Shown here: in pieces, positions 25,901 to 35,959 of the stretch
Position numbering within the stretch: the first letter of the stretch is position 1
How the letters are laid out: each line of letters starts with the position of its first letter
Assembly (NCBI GenBank): GCA_019843655.1
Contig: JACDQD010000004.1
Location: 34,006,900 to 34,070,899, forward strand
Reading direction: 5' to 3'
Source: Lethocerus indicus
Taxonomy: Eukaryota > Arthropoda > Insecta > Hemiptera > Belostomatidae
DNA: 64,000 nt
The notes under the pieces: generated by a model
Told to the model about the DNA's origin: nothing
Seen by the model: the letters and a program-made list of their open reading frames with translations, nothing else
The model's database searches: none
Translations under genes and position numbers: made by a program

Positions 25901-28900
25901 CTTTATTATTGTAAGAAATTCGGCGGAATTCTACGTTATTTGGCGATTTTTTCCCAATTCGGGAAAATTCCCTTAACGAGATTTCATTTTGCGCTCGCCA
26001 ATCGAAAACAATTCATTTTCAAATTTTTTCCAAGTCGCCAACTGTGAAATGTCGTATATTTTATCGGCGTTTCAATTATTCCGGGCGATTTATTCGAGAC
26101 AAAAAAAATACGGACTACAAAATTGGTAGAACCTGTCCAGGAGCAGACAGGCCTCCTAAATAGCCTTAGTTTAAGTAGAAATACAAATTGTAGAAGTATA
26201 AATGTTGATTATACTTGAAGTGATAACGGGTATTAAAAGAATATATTATATATATTTCAACGTACCTCTTTTGTGGCCTGCGGGTCGAAATACAGTGCAG
26301 GTCTGTGGCGTCTCTGCCTATAGACGGGTTTCGGCGGTTCGCCGTCTTCAGTAGCGGTGTGTGTGTGTGTGTCTTATATTGGTCAGTTTCGGCACTTTGC
26401 TTTGATGTTGTTACACAGTGGGCAGAGTGAGGAGTGATGTGCCATCGAAAAACATACAAAGTGGCCGACACGGCGCTACTGAAGACGGCGAACGGCCGAA
26501 ACCGGGCAGCGAGAGGAGATATGTGGCGAATCGCCGTTTTTTTTTTAATTTATCGCACCTTTTCAACTCGTTAAGGCATTTTTGAAGATGTCGAGTATTT
26601 GAACAAAATTGTCAAGTTCTAAAAGTGTAAAATTTACTCAGTCCGTACTCGGTCTAAATTAGATTATTTAGAGTCTTTATAACAGTCGAATAGGTCGTTT
26701 TATCAGTGAAATTAACGGGCGATAAGTTAAATTTAAAAAGGAAAAGATTTTGCGAAGCAAAATTATTAAAATTGTTACGTAAGTAGCTATAATTGAGCTA
26801 TAAAAATTATTATTACATTTAATATTTTTTAACGGAAACATATCTCTCAACAAATTCGTATCGATAAATTGTATTTATATTTTTGTTCGTCTTATAATAA
26901 ATTTTCTTCTAATTTAATGCGACACATATATGTGACAGTTTTTATCTCTATAGTCCGGCGTGTCATATATTTGTGTCAGTTCAAAAGAATACTTATTTTA
27001 CTTTTTTTAGACTGTTCTAAATAGACACAGACGTAAAATCTATTGCGATTGATTTCATATAATCGAGAAAAAAATCTTGGGCCACTGTGGATGTTTTCTC
27101 CCCGGTACCTTGAGGTCTTTCCTGGTAGTCGTTTTCCTTAATATTTTTTTTTTTGCTGTAAAGTTTTGAATTTTCTTCTGTATCCGTCGGAATGAATTAT
27201 TTTCTGTTTCTGCTCTGTTGCAGGTGCCGTAACGCTGCTCCTCTTCTCTTCGGCGATTACGATGACCGTCCCTTTCGCCCTCGGCAAAGTCATCGATCTC
27301 ATTTACACGACCGACGCACAGAAGATGAAACAGAATCTGGACAAACTGACGGCGATACTCTTCGTCATATTTCTGATCGGCGGCGCGTGCAATTTCGGCC
27401 GCGTCTACCTCATGAATATCTCCGGTACGCAATCGTTACTTTCGATATGACCGTTTTGTTGCCAGCGAAGGGTTGGAGAATACGGCGTAGGTTCGTGATG
27501 TTTCTGTCAACCCTCTCGCCGCCGGTTTGGACTTTCGCTAGACCGGGCGGGGTTTCGGCCGCTCGCCGTCTTCAGTAGCGCCCTGTGTCAGTTAGGACTA
27601 CAGTACATGTGAAAGTGACAGTGGGCAGTGAGGATGCCCCCAAAAAAACATCCAAAGTGCTAACAGTGACTACTGACACAGCGCTACTGAAGACGGCGAG
27701 CGGCCGAAAAACCGCCCGGTCTAGCAAAAGACCAAACCGGCGGCGAGAGAGGAGACAGAAACATCACGAAATCTACAGTATATTCCAACCCCTCGCAGAC
27801 CACACACACACAGTGATATCAAATTTATTTCTTTAATTACTAGCGGTGTCCATATTTTTCCCACGAGTCGACCGGGAGGTACATTTCAGTCCCCGTTACA
27901 AAAATTATGACCAATAAATAGCCACAGAGAGGCTGTATATAAAATATAAAAATATTTTTTATAGGAATAATATGGGTAATTGTCAATTAGACCGCCTCCC
28001 GAGGGTAACCGACTATCCCAAAAACTTTGCGTTTAGTATCGAATGAATCGATGTATCCATATATATCGATATCGAATCACTTACAAGTTAATAATATAAT
28101 ATAATAATAATAATGTTTATGAATAAAAAACTGTGTTATTTGTCAACTATCCTGAAATATGTCATAAAGTCGGTACAGGCTTAAAAATCATTTACGTCCA
28201 CGATATCATACGCACAGAGAATAACCTATAGTCTTGTTATTGGCATTAATTTTTACAACTGGTTATCGGAGTGTCATTTATCGTATTCTATACATAAGAG
28301 AAATAGAAACGTACGCAAAACACGGATTAAATTTAAAGATGAACTTTTTTTCCTTTTACATAGTTTCAATATTAAATGAGGTTTACAGAATAAGGTAATT
28401 GTCAATTAGACGCCCTCCCGAGGGTAACCGACTATCCCAAAAACTTGGTGTTTAGTATCGAATGAATCGATGTATCCATATATATCGATATCGAATCACT
28501 TCCAAGTTAATAATATAATATATATGCGTTTATTCGATATATCGCAGTCAAACGGGAAGGTTACAGTGTCGGTAAACAGGTTACTCGTGGTAGGGGCTCT
28601 AATTGACAACTATCCTTTATGAGGTTAGCGTACGCCGAAAATTGAATCGTATTTCCGTTTTTGCGTTTTCAGCGCAGAGAATAACGAAATCGCTGCGTGA
28701 GCGCGTTTTCAATTCGATAATGCGCCAGGAGGTGGCCTTCTTCGACCAGAACAAGACCGGCGAGCTGGTCAACAGGCTGTCGGCTGACACGTCGCTCGTC
28801 AGCCACTGCGTCACCATGAACATATCGGACGGCCTCCGTTCGCTGATCATGGTCGCCGCCGGCATGTCCATGATGGTATGACATACCATGAACAATGATA

Positions 28901-29429
28901 AATGAGCCTTTATTTCTTGATTTCTTGCGCTCGCCGCATCTTCAGTAGCGGTGTCGGTCACTTGGGACATTTTTCGGAAGTATCGCGAAAAGAGAATCGC
29001 GCAAATATCGTCAATACGAACAGCGAAAATGCGACAGTCCCCGAAGAAATTTTTGTTGGTGGGGGGGGACCACAGCCCCGGGGAACATTTTAAATAAATA
29101 AGCGATCCGAATCCGGGTATGAAAATGTTTATTTACGACAAACGGGGTACTGATATTTCTGTCACAATTGTCTTAACGGGGCCAACTTTGAAAATTCCAC
29201 TTTCAAAAAAGTCAATCGATACAAACAATATACACAAGTATATACAAATAGCAGCTAATTCGGATGAAGCTCTTCATCCAGGAAAAGTTCTCGGAAGCGA
29301 TATCCGGAAGTTTCATTTTCCAGCGGCAGTCGCCAGAGGATTTCTGAGGACGAGGATGACCGAATCGCCGCGCAGGAACATCTTAGAAATGAATCTGTCC
29401 TTGTTCACCGGTTTCTGAAAATATACAAA

Positions 29430-29470
<41 letters not shown>

Positions 29471-32400
29471 TATATGCATAGAAATAATAATTGTCGCTGA
29501 GATTGGCTTTCCGCGCAGAGGTCGGTGACTATTTTTTGTTCGTTTTAAAGTTAAATGTTTCCTCATCGTCGAGACGTTAGGTCTCGACGACGGGCGAATA
29601 CAATTCGGTAAATTGTAAGATTCACGAAAGATCACAACGGAGACTGTAGAACATGAAAGATTTTGATACATCTATTAGCGTAGATTTCGTGCGTGTTTCT
29701 GTTCCCCCTCTGGTCTTTTTCAAATTGTCGTCGACAATATCGACACTTTTTGTACATTCGGAGTAGAAGCGACACTGACAGCGAATAATAATATATAAGG
29801 CACTGACAACACAATGTTGTAGTACAATACCTAGCGAAAGACCAAACTAGCAGCGAGAGGAGACGGAAACACTCCGGGAAATCTGCGGTATTCCGACCCT
29901 TCGGAGGCCGCAAAACAGTTGTGTCAAACTGAGTTTTCCGTGAAGAACCTCTGATGGGTTGGAGTCTCTGAAATGTCGGAAGTCGGACAGAGGAAAATTC
30001 ACGGAATCCGCCGACCGAGCTTCTTCCGACAACGTCGGAACGTACATATCATTATAAATATTCTCACCGTTCTCAGTACTCTCTTTTCTGTTTTTTGTAT
30101 TTTTCAGTTTTACATGTCTTCGGAGCTTGCTCTCGTTAGCCTGTGCATCGTTCCGCCTATCGCGGCGATGGCCATCATTTACGGCCGTTTCATCAGAAGA
30201 ATGACGACCAGAGTTCAGGTCCGTATAACTGTGTACAGTTTAATAAACCGTGTACTGAAATTCTATGGAAAATTTATGAGAGGGAAATACTACAATGGGG
30301 GGTGTCTCCGAGATATTGATTTTCTAACAACCATTTTTTTTTAGAAATTTGTGCTATAAAATTTAAGTCCTTTGAAAAAACACTTTCATCGTAGTTAATT
30401 CATATCCAATTTCAGTTGAGTTCCTTTTGTGTATATATATAAATATCTTTAAGAGTATTTGTTTTGACAGGACGCTCTGGCGGATGCGACTCAAGTCGCC
30501 GAAGAGAGGATATCGAATATTCGGACGGTGAAAGCGTTCAGTAAAGAGGACGTGGAAATAGCTAAATACAGGAAGAGGATGGAATACGTGCTCGAGCTGG
30601 CCACCAAAGAGTCGCTGGCGAGGGGCGTCTTCTTCGGAATGGTCCGTCGATAACATTTCAATTTGTTGCGTAGAAAGAAAAAAAAAATAATCCAGTACTC
30701 TCACCATTAATTTGTCAATGGCGAAGAATGAAAAAAACTTTTTTCTTCGACAGTTTTAAACACGATGGGACAGAGAAGAGGGAATTCCGAGAACAGATAA
30801 TTAAGAAATATAAGTTATTGCCCCGACAAAAACCAAAGATGGTAGTCTTATTTGTTAACTCTGTTGTATTTTCCGTAGCGGAGCACAATTTTCAGCCCTT
30901 TATCCGAAACCTAGACTGTTGTGCTGCGGGTCATTTTTCATTCCGCGACTTAGACCGTTGGGCCCGGGGTATCACTGTAATTTGAGCTTATGCGATTGTA
31001 ATGTGAGCCATATTCTGCGATTCGGCCGTATTATTATTATTATAATGTAGATTTCGTGTGTTTCTGTCTCCCGTCTCGCTGGTTCGGTCTTTTCGCTAGA
31101 CCGGTTTCGCGGCCGCCGGCCGTCTTCGGTAGCGCTGTGTTAGTCACTTTCGGCACTTTGGATTTTTTTTTGGGCGTCCTCACTGCCCACTGTCGCTGCG
31201 TGTCATCCGAAAGTGACTAACACAGGCTACTGAAGATGCGGTGAGGTCAAAACCGGTCTAGCGAAAGACCAAACCAAAAAATAGACGGAAACAACCCCTT
31301 GGAGGGCACAAAACGGGTATGTTAAGCTAATAATAATTGTGATAAATTTCAGGCTGGATTGAGCGGTAACGCGATAGTGCTGTGCGTGCTGTATTACGGC
31401 GGCGTAATGGTCTCCGGTCACACTCTGAGCGTCGGCGACCTGTCCGCTTTCCTACTGTACGCGGCGTACATCGGCGTGTCGTTGGGCGGCCTCACCAGCT
31501 TCTACTCGGAGCTGAACAGGGGACTCGGCGCCAGCACCAGGCTCTGGCAGCTCGTCGACAGGGATACCAGCCATACCCACATCAGGTAATCGCGCATTAC
31601 GCCCGGTTCGGTCTCAAAATACAATTTCCAAATCGGTATATCGAAACCTCGCTTTTCCCAAACCAAACTATCGAAGAATGGACATTCCTTTTTACACTAT
31701 GAAGGTTCGGAATACCTGTTTTGTGGCCTGCGAGGATGTTGGAATACAGCCTAACGCCTCATCGCTTTACATAGATAAGTACCCGAAGAGAAAATGAGCG
31801 TGTGAAACTCCTCGAGTTTTTATATTGATGTTCCTGGACTTTCAGAAACACTGTCAGGCACCGCTTCGATATTGACATTTGAACGGCTTGTTTTCGGACG
31901 ACCTGTGTCGTCAGTAGCATCACCCTGTCGATCCGGTCTGCCCCCGAATTTTCTATTCCTGAATTCCTGAATCACTATTCCGACCATATTTTGTACGATA
32001 TTTTTTAACTGTAGCGGCACAGTGTGGTGGAAGAAAAGCGAAAAATTTTACCAAACAAGTTCTAACATTTTGTGATACTTTCGAGGAACGACCATTTTAG
32101 ATAACAATTTAAAACAATGTAAATTTTTTAGTTTTGTATCATATTTTTCACACTGTCAGTCACGGGTGAGTGTTCAGTGAACACCAGTGTCACCGGAAAG
32201 TTCGGTGTCAGTCACCGGTGACTTACGTGGCCCGAACTGAGGGTTCAGTGTCATCACCGGTGACTGACACTGAACAGAAAGTGGTGCCAGTCACCGGTGA
32301 CTGACATTGAACAGAAAGTGTGGTGCCAGTCACCGGTGACTGACATTGAACGGAAAGTGTGGTTCCAGTCACCGGTGACTGACGCAGCCCCAACGGAGAG

Positions 32401-35400
32401 TTCGGTGCCAGTCACCGGTGACTGAGGCGTCACCCAACGTGTTAATTGGGGGTAGGCGGTATCGAGCCGGTGTGGGAGCCCGCCGGCGGTGTGAGCTACA
32501 AGGGCGTCGTGTTCTCCTACCCGACGAGGGTCGACGCCGAGCCGGTTCTCCGCTCTCTCGACCTGGTCGTGCCGTCGTCGACGGTGACTGCCGTAGTCGG
32601 CGCCAGCGGCTCCGGCAAGTCGACGCTGGCCAGCCTGCTGCTGCGCCTCTACGACCCCCAGCTGGGCACCGTCACGCTCGACGGCACCCCCGTACACGAC
32701 TACGACCCCTCCTGGCTCAGGTCGCACATCGGCACCGTCAGCCAGGTACCAACCACCACCACCACCATCTATTATTACCATTATAGAATACCTGTTTTCT
32801 GATCTCCGACCGGTTGGAATACCGTAGTATTTCATACCCTTCTGTCTCCACTCGCTCGATTCGGTCATTTGCTAGACCGGTTTTTCGGCTGCTTACCATC
32901 TTCGAATAAATAATAAATATTTATGTACAGAATTTTATTTAGTTTGATTCCGGATTATTTATATAACAACTTTCACTTTTCCGGCATCGCTTGTGAAATC
33001 CTGTGAAAAGTGAAATTGGAAAAATTTTTAATAAAAAAAAAAATAAAATTTAAATTGCCCGTTTTCTTTAATAGCTATAATTCGAGAATTATGCGTTGCA
33101 GTATATCTGGACAGGTTTATAGTTAGGTTTATTTTATACAAATTTTTCAGTATTCATCATAATTGTTTCCGTGGCTTAAATTAATGAAGCGCGTTTTTGC
33201 ATTTTTTCCTTTTATTTCATTTTATTTAACTTCAATAGTCACTTTGGACGCTTTTCGGCCGTCCCCTTTGGTCGTGTGTGACAGTGTTGACAAAAATTCG
33301 ACCGTCGTTATACCGTCCGTCTGTTTGCAGGAACCGGTGCTGTTTTCGGGCACGATAAGGGAGAACATACTGTACGGCGCGACGGAGCCTAGCGGCGTCA
33401 CCGAAGAGCGATTGCTGGAGGCGATGCGCGAGGCCAACGCCTACAATTTCGTGATGAAGGAGCTGCCCGACGGCCTCGAGACCATGGTCGGCGAGAGGGG
33501 CATCATGCTCTCCGGTGGACAGAAACAGAGGATAGCCATCGCCAGGGCTCTAATCAAGGTGCGATCCATTTCGGAATTTTATTAATCGAGGCATAAGCGA
33601 TCCCTAGTAACCCTAGTGATATGATACTAGACAGCGAAAAAGCGTTTACCGATTAAAATCAACTTAAACTATAAATTTCGTTACTACTGAAACGGACACC
33701 GAACCTTGACATAATTTGCAATATATATGGACATACGGCATTGAACCATAAGAGAGTTCCATTAAGTACCAAAATTTTTTTTTTCTGAAAATTTTTCACA
33801 AAATTTACTTATTGTGATGCGAATATGTTTTTAAAAACCGGTTTGTCATATATTTTGTTTTTTAATCGAGTCCCGTTTCGGGATTAGGGCGTTACAGAGT
33901 CGAACCAACGCATGCGACCGATCGTTATCATTATCTTTTATTTTGAATAATAATCATAATCACGAGTATTTTAACGCGATGTAGTATTTATAATATATGT
34001 CATATCAGATAAAATTAAAAAAAATTAACTGATCCCCCATTCGGGGCCTACGGTACTCCTTTGGGTTAAGGATAGTCCTTCAGACTGCTCGATGACTTCG
34101 ACATACCGACGTTTGATTAATTAATACAATTCCGGTTGTTAAAGTTTCATTCCTCATCCGAATCCATTCATCCAATTCCTCTCGTCTGTTATAAGCTGTC
34201 GCCGGCTTAAAAGTGCCATCGCGCAGTACGATAATAAAAAAAAACCGCAGTTGGTACTTAACACAATTTGTACGATTGTATTGTTGTACAATAAATGGAA
34301 TAATAAAAAAGAAAGTAATAAAACGACAGTACTCGGATAGACTTAAATAGACTACGCTTATATTATTTGATGCAATACTTAACGACGAGCCATACTTCGA
34401 TGATACGCTTCTCAATCGGTTTATCTATACAGTATTTACATTTTCGTGAAATAAACTTTAAATGTTTTTTTTCGGTTGTTGCAGAATCCAAAAATTTTGC
34501 TGCTCGACGAAGCCACGAGGTAAAAATACAAATATTTACGTACAGAATTTTATTCAGTTCGATTCCGGATTATTTATATAAAAACTTTCACTTTTCCGGC
34601 GTCACTTGTGAAAATAGGAAAATTTTTAATAGCAAAAATAAAGTTTAAATTGCCCGTTTTCTTTAATAGCTATAATTCGAGAATTATGCATTGCAGTTTA
34701 TGGTAAGGTTTATTTTATACAAATTTTTCTATGTCTTAAATTAAAATTAATGAAGCGCGTTTTTGCATTATTTTCCTTCTATTTTGCTCTATCCTTAATT
34801 TCAGATCTTGTCATATTTGAATGCGGGAATAAAATTATCTAAATAAAAATGTTATTACTAGTTTTGTATTTTTTTTTTGTCAGCGCTCTGGACGCCGAAA
34901 GTGAACACTTGGTTCAGGAGGCGTTGGAAAGGATAATGAAAGGTCGAACGGTGCTGACCATCGCCCATAGGCTGTCGACAATCAAGAATGCCGGTACGAA
35001 ACAATTTACTTTTAATATATAAGTATATAAAAACGAAAGAAGGTCGGGGTCCTAGTCAAATAATTGTTACCCTATTTACGCTCTCGCTTCTTCAAGAACT
35101 GCTCTCAAAGCCCGAGCGTTCATTTATTTTAGCTAACGAGAATCATAATATGAACACATCCCAGCCAACACAGCGCTACTGAAGACGGCGAGCGGCCGAA
35201 ACCGGCAGCGAGAGAGGAGAGATAGGAACACAACAAATCTGGACGAAACCCTGTGTATTATTATGTCTTCATTTTATTTCATCCTCCGAAGCATTCGATA
35301 GAGATGGCTGAAAATATTGTATTTTTGACGGTTCGCAAAAAAAATGTATTTCGCGTATACAACTTAGGCAAGCAGCTGTTTGACGAAGGAAAAAATGGTT

Positions 35401-35848
35401 TTTTTATTCTCTGAACGTACTTCGGAATTCATTTTATTTCGCTAAAAAAGAAACTTTAATTATTAATTATTAACTCCCCTCGCTTGAGGAACTCCTCGAG
35501 ACCGAGAAATACATCTTATTTATCAAATTGTCGATTATTTTCGTTTACGCCAGAATATAATGAATAATACTGTTTGCAGATCAAATAGCCGTACTGAGCG
35601 GCGGCAAGATAGTCGAGCTCGGCAGTTACGACCAGTTGATGGAAATAAAGGACGGCCAATTCAGGAAACTGATCAAACACCAGACTTTCCAGTCGGACGA
35701 CAACAACCACCACCAGCTGAACAATCTCAGGCACCAGGCGTCGACGACGTCAGCGTCAAGCCCCTCATCGACAACAAACAACAACAACAACAACAACAAT
35801 ATCGACAAACTCCACGAGACTAACAACAATATAGACGCCATCAAATGA
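10684..35848 (+). CDS. ABCB10: ABCB10, mitochondrial inner-membrane ABC half-transporter (11 exons)
   Basis: Predicted coding exons: 10684-10936, 27224-27424, 28673-28875, 30108-30218, 30471-30641, 31353-31585, 32456-32745, 33331-33558, 34485-34519, 34884-34993 and 35580-35848, about 700 residues (human about 738). ABCB10 is a homodimeric exporter of the mitochondrial inner membrane linked to haem/biliverdin and oxidative-stress biology. The start at 10684 gives an Arg-rich, acid-poor N-terminus typical of a matrix-targeting peptide. Six membrane segments are spread over exons 2-6. The ATPase domain shows Walker [10 protein letters not shown] (about residue 440), Q-loop GTVSQ at the exon 7/8 join, signature LSGGQKQR, Walker [10 protein letters not shown]-loop SALDA across the exon 9/10 join and H-loop IAHRLST. 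All joins keep phase except exon 6/7, which is off by one base. The C-terminus is low-complexity and Asn-rich. ABCB8 is less likely, because exon by exon the sequence follows ABCB10. Confidence 0.97.
11346..11452. mobile_element. Foldback MITE, left-arm fragment
   Basis: GTAGGCTCGTGACGTTTCTG, then GGTCTTTTGCTAGACC, then CGCCGTCTTCAGTAGCGC, in ABCB10 intron 1. Confidence 0.7.
12600..13125 (+). mobile_element. MITE-B, best-preserved copy
   Basis: The ends are inverted repeats of each other: ATGCAGAATGGGGGG, CTGATAAC and GATATCTGTTTCATTCGATA on the left, mirrored at about 13020-13120. The internal part has an ATT run, AGAGTGATCGAGATATGTAC and CCGGTCGATATTAG. At about 520 bp with no coding capacity it fits a non-autonomous DNA transposon. 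Confidence 0.75.
14775..14834. repeat. (TA)n microsatellite
   Basis: A long uninterrupted TA run in ABCB10 intron 1. Similar runs lie at about 15471-15518, 15686-15718 and 16917-16967. Confidence 0.95.
16036..16824. mobile_element. Nested TTAA-flanked MITEs (piggyBac-like)
   Basis: An outer element starts TTAA-CCCACTAAGTACG at 16036 and ends GGTACTTAATGGG-TTAA at 16824. An inner one (16202-16556) starts TTAA-CCCGTTGGGTACC and ends GGTACTTAATGGG-TTGA. TTAA target sites and termini starting CCC are hallmarks of the piggyBac superfamily. The two internal parts resemble each other (CAGAGTT...GTAGTATTTATAATG), so one copy seems to have inserted into another. Confidence 0.65.
17536..18045. mobile_element. 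Foldback MITE, tandem left arms
   Basis: Three consecutive left arms (about 17536-17640, 17648-17755 and 17757-17860), each with GGTCTTTTGCTAGAC, TTTCGGCCGCTCGCC and TCTTCAGTAGCGCT. A GACCACAAAACAGGTAT terminus follows at 17880, and a further fragment lies at 18000-18045. Confidence 0.75.
18109..18200 (-). mobile_element. TTAA-type MITE terminus fragment
   Basis: CCCATTAAGTACCTTAGGCC followed by a C/G-rich block and GGTTAATTTTTTCTGATAT. It is the reverse complement of the right end of the elements at 16.2-16.8 kb, with a degraded TCAA in place of TTAA. Confidence 0.55.
18816..25316. repeat. Intronic satellite, ~165-bp unit, about 41 copies
   Basis: GAACCGAAAC recurs about 41 times between 18822 and 25258 with spacing of roughly 142-171 bp. 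Each unit has a nearly invariant core of about 125 bp (through CGAATCGAAAACACACTG, TTCCCATTATAGTACAAG, GTACATGCATATATAATTAT) and a variable linker (poly-G, GAATTTCTAGA, AAATGGCTCCGGTCTCACC). The first unit is the most diverged, and the last breaks off mid-core at about 25316. The whole array lies in ABCB10 intron 1. Confidence 0.97.
25317..25425 (+). other. Unassigned open segment abutting the satellite
   Basis: Immediately after the last satellite core the sequence turns less AT-rich and stays open to a TAA at 25423-25425. The predicted peptide of about 35 residues includes [20 protein letters not shown], which looks helical or coiled-coil. No family is recognised. It may be a fragment of a gene or transposon interrupted by the array. 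Confidence 0.25.
26262..26520. mobile_element. Foldback MITE, both arms
   Basis: Left terminus GTACCTCTTTTGTGGCCTGC, then GTCTTCAGTAGCGGTG and a GT run; the right arm has GGCGCTACTGAAGACGGCG and GCAGCGAGAGGAGATA. The copy is shortened, in ABCB10 intron 1. Confidence 0.7.
27468..27822. mobile_element. Foldback MITE, near-complete
   Basis: Left arm 27485-27600 (GTAGGTTCGTGATGTTTCTG to GCGCCCTGTGTCAG), loop part with GTACATGTGAAAGTGACAGT, and right arm to CCAACCCCTCGCAGACCACA at about 27803. It lies in ABCB10 intron 2, 40 bp after the exon 2 donor. Confidence 0.8.
27975..28520. repeat. Direct duplication with GTCAATTAGA termini
   Basis: A block of about 125 bp (GGTAATTGTCAATTAGAC to TTAATAATATAATAT) at 27975-28100 recurs at 28395-28520 with few changes. 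Inverted ATTGACAACTATCC ends lie near 28603, and a GTCAACTATCC lies near 28144. This suggests a short terminal-inverted-repeat element in ABCB10 intron 2. Confidence 0.6.
28960..29590 (-). pseudogene. Antisense copy of SNRPD2 exon 4 and flanks
   Basis: About 600 bp matching the reverse complement of 51000-51610. It covers the end of SNRPD2 intron 3, exon 4, the 3' UTR with its AATAAA region and downstream sequence. The exon copy is 29313-29414 on the minus strand. It keeps an AG acceptor and an intact frame of 33 residues plus stop ([19 protein letters not shown]...), lacks only the first GCG codon, and I found no amino-acid change. It sits in ABCB10 intron 3, antisense to that gene. With no companion exons nearby it is called a partial gene copy. 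Confidence 0.85.
29683..29940. mobile_element. Foldback MITE, diverged copy
   Basis: GTAGATTTCGTGCGTGTTTC on the left; CCTAGCGAAAGACCAAACTA and GCAGCGAGAGGAGACGGAAA on the right, ending in GGCCGCAAAACAGTTGTGTC. ABCB10 intron 3. Confidence 0.65.
31047..31325. mobile_element. Foldback MITE, compact copy
   Basis: Left arm GTAGATTTCGTGTGTTTCTG, CTTTTCGCTAGACCGG and GTCTTCGGTAGCGCTG; mid part TTTGGGCGTCCTCACTGCCC; right arm to GGGCACAAAACGGGTATGTT. It ends about 27 bp before the ABCB10 exon 6 acceptor. A further left terminus (ATACCTGTTTTGTGGCCTGC) lies at 31709. Confidence 0.7.
32150..32425. repeat. ~40-bp minisatellite of CAGTCACCGGTGACTG palindromes
   Basis: The 16-base perfect palindrome CAGTCACCGGTGACTG starts at 32288, 32327, 32366 and 32409, with shortened or mutated copies from about 32157. 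The spacers read ACATTGAACAGAAAGTGTGG. The array stops about 30 bp before the ABCB10 exon 7 acceptor. Confidence 0.9.
32785..32905. mobile_element. Foldback MITE, left-arm fragment
   Basis: ATACCTGTTTTCTGATCTCC, GGTTGGAATACCGTAGTATT, TTTGCTAGACCGGTTTTTCG and CTTACCATCTTCG, just after the ABCB10 exon 7 donor. Confidence 0.65.
33757..34069. mobile_element. TTAA-type MITE (piggyBac-like)
   Basis: Left end CCATTAAGTACCAAAATTTT, right end GGTACTCCTTTGGG-TTAA, with an internal part like the copies at 16.2-16.8 kb (AATATGTTTTTAAAAACCGG, TTACAGAGTCGAACCAACG). About 310 bp in ABCB10 intron 8. Confidence 0.65.
35158..35245. mobile_element. Foldback MITE, right-arm fragment
   Basis: ACACAGCGCTACTGAAGACG, GCGAGCGGCCGAAACCGGCA, then GAGAGGAGAGATAGGAACAC, in ABCB10 intron 10. 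Confidence 0.65.
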
Positions 35849-35928
35849 CGGCCGCAGTAGCCGTCGCTAGAGTTTTAATCAAATTTATTTTCGTTTGTTT
35901 TTTTTTTCGCCAAACGCAACGATTCTTT

Positions 35929-35959
<31 letters not shown>

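Larger units (their letters stand above)
10937..27223 (+). other. ABCB10 intron 1 (16.3 kb)
   Basis: Bounded by CAG|gtcagt and ttgcag|GTGCC, which give a phase-1 join that restores the ABCB10 alignment. It holds MITE copies, the ~165-bp satellite, AT runs and internal duplications (13227-13313 with 13438-13526; 13330-13420 with 14438-14530). A GTAAGAAATT.GGC motif recurs near 12505, 14645, 18327 and 25910. No independent gene is supported inside it. Confidence 0.85.

Noticed and set aside
32254..32868. A 204-codon open frame on the minus strand over ABCB10 exon 7
   Set aside because: It is the shadow of a GC-rich real exon plus the palindromic minisatellite. The plus strand encodes a clear Walker A domain.
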